Both the position numbers and the translations under genes were made by a program. Positions 35,684 to 46,609 of a stretch of 64,000 bases of DNA are shown piece after piece. The notes under the pieces were generated by a model, which worked only from the letters and a program-made list of their open reading frames with translations, was not told where the DNA came from and did not search any database. Position 1 is the first letter of the stretch; each line of letters starts with the position of its first letter. The DNA is taken from IMG/VR virus record IMGVR_UViG_3300025816_000008, positions 1 to 64,000 of that record; one strand, written 5' to 3'. This DNA is from a virus.

Positions 35684-38600
35684 TTGGTTAATTATATTAA
35701 AAATTTAATAAGTGATTTATCGCTTCCATCAGATCCGGCTGATATCGATACAGTAGCGTTTGTTAAAGAAGATGGATCTATTAGAACTAAATTAAATTTA
35801 AACATACTTCCTAGTAGGAGTATGTTCTTTTCTGGTCATGATTTGGCCAATCCAATTGGTGCTCACTTAAGAATTGATAGTGCATTTAAAGTTCCAATTA
35901 CTGGTTACGATCAAATTACTGATAATTTTAGTATAGATTTTTGGCAATTTACTACTTTAGATACACAAGATCACGCAGCAGTTATTTTTGATATTGTAGA
36001 AAATGATTCAAGTCTTGGTGAGCCAATAAATTTAATTCCAGATAGAAGTCATTCAATTGAAATAGCGGGTGGTGAAGTACAAATTGATAGAGGAGTTAAT
36101 CCTTACAGCGATTCTTGGGGAGGAAGCTCATATTTATTTGGAAAAAGTTTACACGCCACCACATCACATCCTTCAGGTATATATACAACCCCTTCAATTT
36201 CTCCTATAACAGATGTTGTTCATGAAAGAGCATCTCCGGATGGAAAAGACTCTGGGATGTATGCCATATTTTCATCTGATGCACTAAGTTCATCTAAATC
36301 AACTCACACTACAATGGGTGCTTGGTATAGAAAAAATGATAATTCAATATCAAATACAACAGTTGGCGATAATAAACATACTTATAATACTTCTAATTTT
36401 TCTTATCAAAGTCTAGACGACGGCTTAGATAATATTGCAATGGTACATACAAATGGTATTCGTATTAGAGGTTTAGACTGGTCTTATCACGATAGCGCAC
36501 CATATGAATATAGAATTGGAAATAATTTAAAATGGGAGCAAATTACTACTGATATAGATATGGCAGCTCCAAAAATGGGTTATCTTTCTGTTAGCGATCC
36601 TGTTAAAACATATGATTATCTCAGTGGCGGGTATTTGGTTCCTGACAGTGATAGACTATATGCCACAAATGATGTTATGAATAGTTCTTATCTTACCGGT
36701 AAACGCAATATTATTACTAACAATTTTGATGTTTATAACGATGCAACTTTTGCTGGGTATTTTTGGATCGACAGTTCACCTATTAATGATAAACTTTTAT
36801 TTAAAGCTGGAGGTGATACTGAGGCTTTAGAGCTAAAAGTAATCAATTCTGGTGGCGCATCTAAATTAAATCTTTCTGCTGGAAACGGGGCTTTAGCATG
36901 TGAGTTACCTTTACCAACTACTTCAGGTAATAATAATATTGAAATAGATTCTGATTACACTGGATATCCAGTTCCGGCCGGAACTTCTAAAAGAAAAAGA
37001 GGAAATAGATGGCATGAAGTAAGATTTTCTGTTAAGTTATTCCCAGCAGAAGTAACTTTAATGACTAAAAAAATTGGTAATTTGCCAAGTCAACTAGGCT
37101 CAAAAAAATATTATCCGAATGGCGGAGACGATATAAGAATATCTAGCCACCGACCTAATAGTTCTTCAGGATTATTAAGATGGGCTAATAATAATGCTGG
37201 AATAAGTGAATTTAAAGTTTTAACAAATCAAGCAAATATGGGTGTTAAACATGAAGGAGATAAAAGAACATATACATCTGGAACTGATGCACTATTAGAG
37301 ATACACACTGGTCTTCCAGGACGAGATCCCTTTAGAACAGATAATGTTGGTAATTTATTTTTAAGGCTATTTGAAAAAACCAATTTTGGATATTCTATTT
37401 TAAAAAGTGATGGCGGAGGCAACGATAAAATATTATTAAGTGATTGCGGAACAACATCTAGCCCAAATTCAACTGGTAGAATAATTTATTTTGAAATACA
37501 TAATAAAAATAGTGCAGGTGATCAAGGAGTAACCGTAACTGGTATTTCAGATATAATGCGTTTTATACCGTTTATTGCTTCTACTAATATGGTACATCAA
37601 GATACTCCATCTAATGCAGCCGATACTGTTAATGTAAGAAATCCGAATTCAGCTGGACACTTTGGGGCAGAAATATTAGATAACACATCTGCTCCAAATT
37701 CATATTTATTTCCTTATACTAATACCGTTACTAAATCTCTAAAAGAATCGTTAAGTAGTTTTATAATTGATGAACAAACTGGACAGTTACATACCTTTAA
37801 AGACGGGGCTTATGTAGGAAGTAAAGATTTTAATCTAAATCCAGGAACTGATACCGCTATGGAATTAGGATTTCAATTTAGAAATACATGGTTTTCCTCA
37901 CGTTATCATATAAATCCTATTGGTAGTCTTACAAGTGCGATTCAAAGTGTAATTGGCACTAGCTATCATCCAGATCCTGCAGTAGTGTTTGATCCTCCAA
38001 TATCATATAATAGTGGATATAAAAGTTCAAGTGGAAACCCTGCTCCAAACGGCTATAGAAATTTTTTTGCTGATGAAGGAGGAAGATATGAAGCAAAAGT
38101 TGCACTTTTAGCAAGGGATTGGGTTTATGATCCAGCTAAATTAATTAACGCGGCGAGAACAGCTACTGGTACTCCAGCTTTTGTTAATGATGGAATATTT
38201 AATTCTACTACCGGTAATACAAATCCCAATGATATTAATCCATTCATAGATCCTAGCGTAGCGCCAAATACAAATGTAAGAGATTTTTATTTAAAAAATA
38301 GCATATGGGGAACTGGTAAATTTTCTTGGCCACTAGCTGATCACTTAATATACTATAAAGAAGCATATAATCCAGCTATTAGCACAGGAACAATTACCAA
38401 TTTAACAGGTGAAACTGATGAATATAAAAATGCTCGAGCTAGTTGGGCCGGAAGAGTAGCAACACATAAAGGAACTGATCATGGAATTAATAAAGCTAGG
38501 GCATATATTTTAAGAACTGGTGGAAGTATAGTAAATCATTCTACACCTGGAGATATAACTTCTGTTATATCAGGATTAGCGGATGGTAATTGTTTATTAT

Positions 38601-40888
38601 TAGAACCAGGTAATTATAGCATTACCGCGTCTCCAGGTGGAGCTTTTGGTATGACCACTAGTGTGGCCGACACATCTCAACCTAGAGGTACAGAAAGTTT
38701 ATCTACGCCGTTTGGTATAAAAAATATTATGATATGTGGTAATACTAATGATATTGCGGGCGTACATATTAATTATGTAGCGAGTGGAAATAATTATGAT
38801 GGAATTTCTCCTATATTTGGTCCAAATCAAGACGAAAATACAGAATTAGCATTTTTAACATTTAAGAAATTTATACAGACAAAGAAAAATGAAGCCGTTG
38901 GTGAAACAGCATTATGTTATGCTTCAACTGGATCAAAAGCATATAAAGTACATTTTGATTTTTCTGGTGCTGATCTTTTCAGTTGGTCATGGGCTTTAAT
39001 AAATAATAAGTTTAAACCAGGTACTCAAAATGTATTTGAAAAATGTGTGTTTTCAAACTATAAGAATGTAAAAGATGAAGAAGATTATTATACTGGCAAA
39101 CCATATACGAACGCTAAAGTTATAGATCCAATATTTTCTAAGGGAAGCGGCATTTCTAATCAGATTCTTGATGGTGTAGATCAGCCAAAATTTGACCATA
39201 CCGAGCTAGAACCTTGGTGGAATACTAATGATTTTAGTTCAATTAATGATTCAAATTTTGTAACGTCGCCATTTAAAGGCCATATGAAAGATTTTCATTT
39301 ATTTAATGATATTGCTGATAATAGAATTTCTAGTGGTAAAGCTGGTGGTTGGAATGTAGTGAATTCAGGAATTAATTTTCATCAACAACTTGACTCATAT
39401 GTAGTTTATTCATACATTAGATCTCCTAATAGCGGCTCAGAAATTGGACTTTCAGATGATAGTTATGCCTCTTTTCATATTAATAACTGGAATAATGATT
39501 TATCTGGTATCGCTTCAAAGGATTCTTCATTACAAATAATGGGTGGAATCCAAGCGAAAGGTGGAGGAGAATTTAAAGGTGGGCCATTACTTTCTTTTGA
39601 CACATTAGGTCAGATAGTTGTAGCTAGAAACATAAACTATAATTATACTGTAGATCAGCGCGAATTGCTGACGATTCATGCTCAAGATTCTACTTCAACG
39701 GCATATGGAGCAGGAGCAAAATGGTGTCATAATGCAATAGTAGTTGAGCAGGATAAAATAAGATTATGGAAAGACGGTGTGCAATTTGACAGTGCTAATG
39801 GCCGAGCTCCATATGGACCATTTATGACTACACACGTTCCAATAAAAAATTCTAGATTATTTATTGGAGCCGGAAATCAAGTTAAAGGCCGACCGTTTAA
39901 TAGTGTACCTAAAATAGCCGGAAATGAACCTAATTTATTTAGAACATATCAAGGTAATATAAAAGATTTTAGAATACAAACCGGAATACAATTTACTGGT
40001 GATAGTTTCGATCTACCTATTACTGATCAAATCACAGCAGTAGGTAATACATTTGCTTTTAATACTACTGTAAATATACCGGGCATTATACCAAATTCGG
40101 GTGTAAGTATTTTTAATCCTACTAGTAATATAAAAAGAGATACTACTACAGGTGATATAGTAAGAGGGATGGACTGGAGTCCATTTGGTGATGGGGGTTC
40201 AACAATAGACTGGTTTAAGATTGGGGTTATTAATAAAAATAATATAGATTTTAATGCTGCTGGTGTAGTGTCTAAAACTGATAATCCATTAGATGGTTTT
40301 GGTTTAGATGTACCAGATGACTCATATGGTTATTTACATATTACAAGATCTGATAGCGATTATCCAAGCTGGGAAGAGCTAAAAGAATCTGGAGAAATTG
40401 GATATATACCAGGTTTACAATTAAAGCTCAGTATGTATAATAAAGATGATAATCAACAACGGATTGATTGGCAGATACAAACCTCACAGCTTTTTGAACC
40501 AATAGTTGAAACTATTCGAGATAGCATAACTGATTATACTAATTTCTATTTTAATGATTATTTTAGCTCGACTGATTCATTTGCCTCTAGACCTATAGAC
40601 GCATTTTCAGCTATTACTGGAAAGAATAAAAGTACAGGTGAAATGCCAGTATTATATGTAGATACTTTCGGCACAAAAATGGCAGGCGAAGAAGTAATAA
40701 TCAATACCGCATATAATAGAAATGAGTTTAAAATAGTAAGCACTCCAAGCCAATATACATTAAAACTTATGTCTATGGATCAAATATCTCAAGGAGGATT
40801 TGTTGCAGAAGGAATTAGTGGTTTTGACGCTTATGAAGAAGGCGGCGCATTCTTTGGTATTGCAGATAGTTTTGGAGATCTATTATGA
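35684..40888 (+). CDS. large virion adhesin with LamG/lectin-like domains (1734 residues)
   Basis: The gene starts with TTG after AAGGA 7 nt upstream; the ATG at 35680 is out of frame and stops after three codons. NFSIDFWQFTTLDTQDHAAV, FAGYFWIDSSPIND, SFIIDEQTGQLHTFKDGAYV and NAIVVEQDKIRLWKDGVQFD look like repeated concanavalin-type/LamG strands that bind sugars in known families. The central part (about 1000-1100) includes GDITSVISGLADGNCLLLEP, a parallel beta-helix-like start. No enzymatic motif is seen. Likely a fibre or baseplate adhesin recognising host glycans (inference). Confidence 0.65.
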   Translation: MVNYIKNLISDLSLPSDPADIDTVAFVKEDGSIRTKLNLNILPSRSMFFSGHDLANPIGAHLRIDSAFKVPITGYDQITDNFSIDFWQFTTLDTQDHAAVIFDIVENDSSLGEPINLIPDRSHSIEIAGGEVQIDRGVNPYSDSWGGSSYLFGKSLHATTSHPSGIYTTPSISPITDVVHERASPDGKDSGMYAIFSSDALSSSKSTHTTMGAWYRKNDNSISNTTVGDNKHTYNTSNFSYQSLDDGLDNIAMVHTNGIRIRGLDWSYHDSAPYEYRIGNNLKWEQITTDIDMAAPKMGYLSVSDPVKTYDYLSGGYLVPDSDRLYATNDVMNSSYLTGKRNIITNNFDVYNDATFAGYFWIDSSPINDKLLFKAGGDTEALELKVINSGGASKLNLSAGNGALACELPLPTTSGNNNIEIDSDYTGYPVPAGTSKRKRGNRWHEVRFSVKLFPAEVTLMTKKIGNLPSQLGSKKYYPNGGDDIRISSHRPNSSSGLLRWANNNAGISEFKVLTNQANMGVKHEGDKRTYTSGTDALLEIHTGLPGRDPFRTDNVGNLFLRLFEKTNFGYSILKSDGGGNDKILLSDCGTTSSPNSTGRIIYFEIHNKNSAGDQGVTVTGISDIMRFIPFIASTNMVHQDTPSNAADTVNVRNPNSAGHFGAEILDNTSAPNSYLFPYTNTVTKSLKESLSSFIIDEQTGQLHTFKDGAYVGSKDFNLNPGTDTAMELGFQFRNTWFSSRYHINPIGSLTSAIQSVIGTSYHPDPAVVFDPPISYNSGYKSSSGNPAPNGYRNFFADEGGRYEAKVALLARDWVYDPAKLINAARTATGTPAFVNDGIFNSTTGNTNPNDINPFIDPSVAPNTNVRDFYLKNSIWGTGKFSWPLADHLIYYKEAYNPAISTGTITNLTGETDEYKNARASWAGRVATHKGTDHGINKARAYILRTGGSIVNHSTPGDITSVISGLADGNCLLLEPGNYSITASPGGAFGMTTSVADTSQPRGTESLSTPFGIKNIMICGNTNDIAGVHINYVASGNNYDGISPIFGPNQDENTELAFLTFKKFIQTKKNEAVGETALCYASTGSKAYKVHFDFSGADLFSWSWALINNKFKPGTQNVFEKCVFSNYKNVKDEEDYYTGKPYTNAKVIDPIFSKGSGISNQILDGVDQPKFDHTELEPWWNTNDFSSINDSNFVTSPFKGHMKDFHLFNDIADNRISSGKAGGWNVVNSGINFHQQLDSYVVYSYIRSPNSGSEIGLSDDSYASFHINNWNNDLSGIASKDSSLQIMGGIQAKGGGEFKGGPLLSFDTLGQIVVARNINYNYTVDQRELLTIHAQDSTSTAYGAGAKWCHNAIVVEQDKIRLWKDGVQFDSANGRAPYGPFMTTHVPIKNSRLFIGAGNQVKGRPFNSVPKIAGNEPNLFRTYQGNIKDFRIQTGIQFTGDSFDLPITDQITAVGNTFAFNTTVNIPGIIPNSGVSIFNPTSNIKRDTTTGDIVRGMDWSPFGDGGSTIDWFKIGVINKNNIDFNAAGVVSKTDNPLDGFGLDVPDDSYGYLHITRSDSDYPSWEELKESGEIGYIPGLQLKLSMYNKDDNQQRIDWQIQTSQLFEPIVETIRDSITDYTNFYFNDYFSSTDSFASRPIDAFSAITGKNKSTGEMPVLYVDTFGTKMAGEEVIINTAYNRNEFKIVSTPSQYTLKLMSMDQISQGGFVAEGISGFDAYEEGGAFFGIADSFGDLL

Positions 40889-43467
40889 GTATCATTGATA
40901 TAGCAAAAGTAAAAGAAAATGGTGGAATAGTTTTTTCTAAAAAAGAAAAACAAATTTATCAATATAACGAATTATCTAATAGCTGGGTTTCAGTGGGGAT
41001 AATTAATCCACAGCATATAAGTAGTAGTGTAGGACCTAATGGTTTAAATTTTGGTTACGATTCAAATTTTGATGCTTTAAAAAGATCAATGTCATCTGGA
41101 ATAAATTTGATTGGTGTTGATAGCGACGGAAATACTATTACTTGGACGCCTACTATTATAGATGATCCAGCTAATGTTATAGTAGATATTAGTGGAACTT
41201 CTCCAAGTTTTGATTTGGTGCCGAAAAAAAATCTTGGTGATACTTCATTATCGAATCAAATTGTATTTAATGGTGTAATTAATGTGTCTGGAGTAGATTC
41301 AGCTCCTAGATTTAAAGAAATTAATTTTTTACCACTTTTTGATAGTGCATTTACCGCAGATTCATTAGGATTAAGAAGTAATTTTATAGATAAACTTGAA
41401 ATACAATATTTTTATAATTGGGAACAAACAAGCATTTCTGGTTTTAATCATGATAAAGCCATAGAGCTTTCTACATTTACAGTTCCAGATGTACAATTTT
41501 TAGAAATTAAAGATGCGCCAAGAACTACTGATCAATATGTTGATATGCAAATTGCAACAGGAAGTTCTGCTGGGTCAATTATCTTTTTATTGGATGATAA
41601 TCAAAATAGGCTATTATCTTATCCAATGACTAATCCATATTCTTTAAGAGAAATTGATTATACACAAGAAAAAACATTAAATTTAAAGAATGATAGCTGG
41701 AATGCTGAAAATCCATCGGCATTTAAATTTAATAATACTGGTTATAGATTATTTATTTTAGACAAAACATTAAATCAAATAGCAGAATATTGGTTACTTA
41801 CACCATGGGATATACACACTGCTATTAGAAAAGACAATTTTAAAACTAATACCACTGAGTTAAAAAATATTGAAGATACTTACGTAAGTCCTGATGGAAA
41901 GTATTATTATACATTAGAAACACCAGTCATATCTCTTGAGCCTGATGGAACGATTAATAGCTTCGAAGGTAGTAGAGGTATGCCTAAATCTGTTAATGCT
42001 GGTACAATCAAAAGATATACTTTATACGATTCTGGTCAAATACATACGCTATCAGTTGACTCAAATGCTATAACAAAATCTTTTGAAACAGGATTTTACA
42101 CACATACGTTTGCCGAAGATGAAGTGATGTTGAGTTCTGCTGGGATAGCTAGCAAAGCTCAAGCCGGCGCACGTATAAGAAGTATCTTTAATTATTCCGG
42201 ACGTACCTACATAGCTACATTTGAACATTATGGTTTGCCTCAATCTATGTGTTTTAATTATGATGGAACTAAAATGTATACCGGTGAAGCTATAGCAGCA
42301 ATGGATGGAAAATTTAGACAATATACTCTAACATCACCGTGGGATGTTAGTACTGCAGTTGCATTTGATTCTGCAACACATGAAATAGGCACTAAAATGA
42401 ACAGTCTATCTATAGAAGATCCAAGTCCTGATTTTGGATTAGATATATCACAGCCAGATGGATTTGCAACTAGAAGACCTCACGGACCAGAGTCTATAAG
42501 ATTTAATCCAGATGGAAATAAATTTTATGTATTAAATAAAAAACTAAATCAAATTTATCAATATAATTTAAACATAACAACTGATTCTGATTTATTTAAT
42601 ATATCACAATTAACTCAGCCTATTACATCTTTAAGTAAAGAAATTAGTGATGGAGGATGGGATTTAAAAATAGAATTAAATTCTTTAGGTTCTTCTACAT
42701 CTAAAATTGGACAAGATCTTGGAACATTTAATACTATTAATATTATAGACTCAAATAAAATGATAGTATCCGGAGATAAGTATTTACATACAGTTCAATT
42801 GAATCAATTTAATTTAGTATCCAGTCTCATACAATCTGATTCTAACGTAAGTATGGATTCTTCAAATTCTATTTTTGGGGTTAATATTGTTGGCGACAAA
42901 ATATTAGTTCATGACGATAGTGGAACAATTAATCAGTGGAAGATGACGACAGTAAATGATCCATCAACTGCTGTAAGAGAACATACAAATAAAATTAAAA
43001 CATTAAATGTAGGAACTGGTGGGTATATTATTGGAGCAAGTGGTTTAGCAATCGATAGCGATCGTTCTAAATTTTACATCGGCGCAAATTTTGGATTTGA
43101 AATACACAAGTATAGCTTCAATGCTAATGCTGGTGTTTCTAGCATGTCTCTTGATAGTATGTGGGAAGAAGACTCTTTAGGTATTGTTGGTATATCAGCC
43201 CTAAATTTAAGAAATAACACTTTAAATTTTTCTAGTGAAAATAAAATACGTGAAATAGATATTAATCATAATATACTTAATAGTAGTGTGTTAGATTCTG
43301 CTATTTTAACTCTTGCCTCTCCATCTCAAGCAGCAGCATTTGGTGTTGATTGGAACGGTAATGGTTCTGAATTAATTACTACTGGAAGATCCGATTTATC
43401 TTCTACTGCAACAAGTTCAGTTCAAAGCTTTGGTGTTAAAAATAATTATAGTATTAAAAGTGTATAA
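40885..43467 (+). CDS. virion adhesin with beta-propeller-like repeats (860 residues)
   Basis: Starts as ATGA overlap with the preceding gene. Three clear repeats of the type F(K/N/R)(F/Y)(N/D)xxGxx(M/L/F)(F/Y) followed by LNQIxxYxL or FRQYTLTxPWDVxTA (about residues 280-320, 450-490 and 535-570) are characteristic of beta-propeller-like phage proteins. The N-terminus (SIIDIAKVKENGGIVFSKKE) reads like an attachment domain with a KQIYQYNELSNSWVSVG strand. It probably functions with the 1734-residue neighbour through translational coupling. Confidence 0.6.
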   Translation: MSIIDIAKVKENGGIVFSKKEKQIYQYNELSNSWVSVGIINPQHISSSVGPNGLNFGYDSNFDALKRSMSSGINLIGVDSDGNTITWTPTIIDDPANVIVDISGTSPSFDLVPKKNLGDTSLSNQIVFNGVINVSGVDSAPRFKEINFLPLFDSAFTADSLGLRSNFIDKLEIQYFYNWEQTSISGFNHDKAIELSTFTVPDVQFLEIKDAPRTTDQYVDMQIATGSSAGSIIFLLDDNQNRLLSYPMTNPYSLREIDYTQEKTLNLKNDSWNAENPSAFKFNNTGYRLFILDKTLNQIAEYWLLTPWDIHTAIRKDNFKTNTTELKNIEDTYVSPDGKYYYTLETPVISLEPDGTINSFEGSRGMPKSVNAGTIKRYTLYDSGQIHTLSVDSNAITKSFETGFYTHTFAEDEVMLSSAGIASKAQAGARIRSIFNYSGRTYIATFEHYGLPQSMCFNYDGTKMYTGEAIAAMDGKFRQYTLTSPWDVSTAVAFDSATHEIGTKMNSLSIEDPSPDFGLDISQPDGFATRRPHGPESIRFNPDGNKFYVLNKKLNQIYQYNLNITTDSDLFNISQLTQPITSLSKEISDGGWDLKIELNSLGSSTSKIGQDLGTFNTINIIDSNKMIVSGDKYLHTVQLNQFNLVSSLIQSDSNVSMDSSNSIFGVNIVGDKILVHDDSGTINQWKMTTVNDPSTAVREHTNKIKTLNVGTGGYIIGASGLAIDSDRSKFYIGANFGFEIHKYSFNANAGVSSMSLDSMWEEDSLGIVGISALNLRNNTLNFSSENKIREIDINHNILNSSVLDSAILTLASPSQAAAFGVDWNGNGSELITTGRSDLSSTATSSVQSFGVKNNYSIKSV

Positions 43468-43470
43468 ATA
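43463..43470 (+). promoter_or_regulatory. T4-type late promoter (TATAAATA) overlapping a stop codon
   Basis: The exact TATAAATA includes the TAA stop of the preceding gene and lies 30 nt before the next start. Confidence 0.7.
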
Positions 43471-43500
43471 GAGTTAACTAAGTAAAATAGGATTTAAAGT

Positions 43501-44082
43501 ATGTCAACTAGAGGTAGGTTATTAGCTAATTTAACACTGCATGGATCATTAATTCCAGATGCAGATTCTGCATATGATTTAGGATCGCCTTCAAAAAAAT
43601 TTAGATCTCTTTACTTAAGTCCTAATACTTTACACTTAGGTGATGCAAGTTTAAGTTCGGATGGTACTGGTATCATTATTCCTGCTGGGTCAAAAGTTGG
43701 CGATGATTCTGTTATTGTTGGCAACGACTTAACAAATAAAGTTAAAGGAGATACTCCATATAATATCACTTTGAATCAATCAGGAGACTTAAAACTTTTA
43801 ACCGGAACCCAAAGATGGTATTCGCCATTTAACGCACAAATCAGTGGTATTACATCTAGATTAGGTACAGCACCTACAGGTTCATCTGTAGGAATCAGAG
43901 TTAATATAAATGATTCAGCTGAAACAACTTGGACTTTTGCAGCTGGATCGGCAACTGCGTCAATTGCTGATCAAACAATAAATTTAAGTACTGGTGATTA
44001 TCTTACAGTCGATATTACAAGTATTGGTAGTGGAACCGCCGGGGCGGATTTATATACACAATTTGTCTATAAACAAACATAA
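43501..44082 (+). CDS. virion structural protein (fibre-like)
   Basis: A 193-residue protein. LIPDADSAYDLGSPSKKFRSLYLS is the classical D-x-x-Y-D-L-G-S-x-x-x-x-F-R-x-L-Y strand-turn of phage tail-fibre proteins; a related segment occurs in the giant fibre (GDKLFDLGSSTAAWRDLYLS). The C-terminal half (TQRWYSPFNAQISGITSRLG ... GDYLTVDITSIGSG) is a jelly-roll-like beta domain. Probably a short fibre or fibre-associated protein, with its own late promoter. Confidence 0.6.
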   Translation: MSTRGRLLANLTLHGSLIPDADSAYDLGSPSKKFRSLYLSPNTLHLGDASLSSDGTGIIIPAGSKVGDDSVIVGNDLTNKVKGDTPYNITLNQSGDLKLLTGTQRWYSPFNAQISGITSRLGTAPTGSSVGIRVNINDSAETTWTFAAGSATASIADQTINLSTGDYLTVDITSIGSGTAGADLYTQFVYKQT

Positions 44083-44087
44083 ACATT

Positions 44088-44095
44088 TATAAATA
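44088..44095 (+). promoter_or_regulatory. T4-type late promoter (TATAAATA)
   Basis: An exact TATAAATA 17 nt before a small gene, with GGAG of that gene's binding site directly downstream. Confidence 0.7.
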
Positions 44096-44112
44096 GAATA
44101 AACGGAGTTAAA

Positions 44113-44340
44113 ATGCAATTTACAAAAACATATGAAGATTTTGATGATAGTGACAATGCAATAACAATAACTCGCACATTTGATGCGGTTCTTAATGGAA
44201 CAACATTGGAAATTTCAGAAACTGTGGATGGTACAAAAAAACCTTGTCTAACTCAACCTTGGAAAACAAATCCAGATGGAAGTAGAAGTGATTGGGTTGA
44301 TATAAATGAAGCAATTGAATGGTATAAACTTCAAGCATAA
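44113..44340 (+). CDS. small tail-module protein, unknown
   Basis: A 75-residue acidic protein (MQFTKTYEDFDDSDNAITIT) with CGGAG 7-8 nt before its ATG. The Trp-rich end (CLTQPWKT ... WVDINEAIEWYKLQA) fits small proteins encoded next to fibre genes in T4-like marine phages. No function recognised. It is followed after 14 nt by a large adhesin gene. Confidence 0.5.
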   Translation: MQFTKTYEDFDDSDNAITITRTFDAVLNGTTLEISETVDGTKKPCLTQPWKTNPDGSRSDWVDINEAIEWYKLQA

Positions 44341-44354
44341 AGTAGGATAAAGAT

Positions 44355-46217
44355 ATGGCACTAATTAAAAAGGGATACCAAGCACATAAATTTGCTGTAG
44401 TGGAGAGTCCACATGCAGGAAGTACTATGATCTATCTGTATCAACAACCCCATGATAAAAACACGCTTGCTCCTATAATGGCTGAAGAAGCAGTATTACA
44501 ACAGACCCACAGTTATCCACAAATGGCGTTTGGTGTAACAGGTTGGCATGTGGATGCTTATGGCCTTAGTGGTTTAAATGTAGTAAATAATAATGAATCT
44601 TCAATAAGTACTTCTACTTTCAGGGCTGGTGGAGGTTTTACAATATTCCTTCCAAAAATGACAGCAGGAACTAATTATGGCGCAGTCGTAGGTGGGCATA
44701 ATGACTCTTATTGGTCAAATGTGGACCCTTGCCCATTTATGAGTATGGATGAAACTGTTGAAAATGCTAGAATGCGTAGAATAGTTGATGGTAGTGATGA
44801 ATTAGTGGTAATGTTAGGAAATGAGGGCTGGAATTCAAACTATCATTGTAATGTTAGTTGGTATAATAAAGGTTCTAATTACAATTTAAATGATTCACCA
44901 CCTTCAAATGATTATTACTTTGTCAATCACAGCAGTAGTTATATTCCGATTCCTTATATGTCAACTGTAAAAGTCGGAAATTATGTTTCTGGAATATACG
45001 GTTATTATCGCTACTCTTATGCATATCAATATGTCCAGATTGGAAGAACCTTGTTTTCTGATCATCATTACGCTAATCAAGAAATGATTACAGCATCACG
45101 TAGGAATTATTATACTTTACAATATATAGGTAATGCAAGTGATGGAAATCCGCTATACTTATATAATTTAAGCACAGATGATCATCAACAATATATTACA
45201 AAACATAATGTTGCTTCAAATACTATAACTGACTTGCATACTTTTACTGCTGCACCTGGTGCAACAGGAACAAGTGCGGGTGGAACAAGAGCAACAACTG
45301 CATTTGAGACAATTTCAAAAATGGCAAGTCATGTATTTGATGATCCAGCAAGTTCGGGAAATAAAGCATTTTATGTACCATATTTTGATACTAGTATGAA
45401 TTATCATCCTTTTTGTTTTAAATGGAATACTTCATCTGATACTTTTACCAGAGATCAATGTTCAACTATTACTGGAACTTTAAGTAGTGGAATGTTAAAT
45501 AATATGGATGGCACTGCGGCTTATAGAGCCAGGCTTAAAGGAATTGCAATAAATGAAACCTTTGTTAATAGCGGAAATAGGTATTTAACGGTATTTCCTT
45601 TACAAGGCCAAAAAGACGTAACTACTAGTGATGCGACTAAAAGAACATTTGTAACTTATGCTGTAAGTGGTTCCGACGCTACAGCATTAACATATCATAG
45701 TAACGTAATATCATCTACTCAAATATACCAAATTATATGGTTAAATGATACTAGAACTAAATTAGGAACTTTTAGTGAAAATGCATTTAAAATTTATGCT
45801 TGGGATAATACTAATGGATGGGTGCTAACTGCTACAGTTAATGAATCATTTAATGCGGTGGGAAGAGATTCAACAGATAGAATTTGGGCTGTTGGTGCAG
45901 ATCAAGATGATGTTCCAGTTAATATTCATTTACTATCTAATGCAACTCCAGTGAGAGTGACAGTAACACCTGCTTCTAGTAGTTATAACTATTCTGGTTC
46001 AGATATAAATTCTACTGTTGGAATTAGTGCATATGATATGGATGGTGCTAGAATGGCAGTAAGTGTTAATCTAACTATTCAAGGAAGTACAATGACTTTC
46101 AGTGGCGGTGGGGCAACAGCAACGGTAACTACTAGCACATCAGCTGATGTGAACCAAGCAATTGTTATAACTGGATCTGGTACAAGTGATATATTAACAA
46201 ACGTGCAACTGTCATAG
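44355..46217 (+). CDS. virion structural protein / adhesin (620 residues)
   Basis: AGGATAAAG precedes the ATG. Rich in Tyr, Ser, Asn and Thr, with no membrane or catalytic motif. The segments around residues 450-550 (TYHSNVISSTQIYQIIWLND ... RIWAVGADQDDVPVNIHLLS) look like propeller blades, and the last 80 residues (PVRVTVTPASSSYNYSGSDI ... ATVTTSTSADVNQAIVITGS) form an Ig-like module. A role as a receptor-binding or fibre component is inferred from composition and place. Confidence 0.55.
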   Translation: MALIKKGYQAHKFAVVESPHAGSTMIYLYQQPHDKNTLAPIMAEEAVLQQTHSYPQMAFGVTGWHVDAYGLSGLNVVNNNESSISTSTFRAGGGFTIFLPKMTAGTNYGAVVGGHNDSYWSNVDPCPFMSMDETVENARMRRIVDGSDELVVMLGNEGWNSNYHCNVSWYNKGSNYNLNDSPPSNDYYFVNHSSSYIPIPYMSTVKVGNYVSGIYGYYRYSYAYQYVQIGRTLFSDHHYANQEMITASRRNYYTLQYIGNASDGNPLYLYNLSTDDHQQYITKHNVASNTITDLHTFTAAPGATGTSAGGTRATTAFETISKMASHVFDDPASSGNKAFYVPYFDTSMNYHPFCFKWNTSSDTFTRDQCSTITGTLSSGMLNNMDGTAAYRARLKGIAINETFVNSGNRYLTVFPLQGQKDVTTSDATKRTFVTYAVSGSDATALTYHSNVISSTQIYQIIWLNDTRTKLGTFSENAFKIYAWDNTNGWVLTATVNESFNAVGRDSTDRIWAVGADQDDVPVNIHLLSNATPVRVTVTPASSSYNYSGSDINSTVGISAYDMDGARMAVSVNLTIQGSTMTFSGGGATATVTTSTSADVNQAIVITGSGTSDILTNVQLS

Positions 46218-46226
46218 GTAATTGTA

Positions 46227-46586
46227 ATGTCATCTATTGTTAATCAACTCACTAGAATAAGCGTAAGTCAAAAACCAGATATTAAAGCATTTAGTGATAG
46301 GTTTAATATTAAAGTTAATGATACAAATTCTAGTTGGGCATATTCTGCGAATAATACGATATTACAAATAAACGGTGATAGTCATACAATTAATAGTGCT
46401 GGTGGTAGTAATGTAAATAATGTTAGTCTTAATACAACATTTGTTTCTCGCGATTCTGATTTTTTCTCAGACTCTGCTGGAAAATATACTCCTGATTTAA
46501 TAGGACATAATATAATTAAAGTGAGTTCTATATTTCCATCATCAGTAATTTCTGAAGGTGGTGGCCCGGATCAAAGTTGGTATTAA
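46227..46586 (+). CDS. small tail-module protein, unknown
   Basis: A 119-residue protein (MSSIVNQLTRISVSQKPDIK). Beta-rich, Ser/Asn-rich, without recognised domain. It is the last gene of the adhesion transcript before the neck promoter, and starts 9 nt after the preceding adhesin. Confidence 0.5.
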   Translation: MSSIVNQLTRISVSQKPDIKAFSDRFNIKVNDTNSSWAYSANNTILQINGDSHTINSAGGSNVNNVSLNTTFVSRDSDFFSDSAGKYTPDLIGHNIIKVSSIFPSSVISEGGGPDQSWY

Positions 46587-46609
46587 ATATTTTTTGTAGT
46601 TTAAAACTA

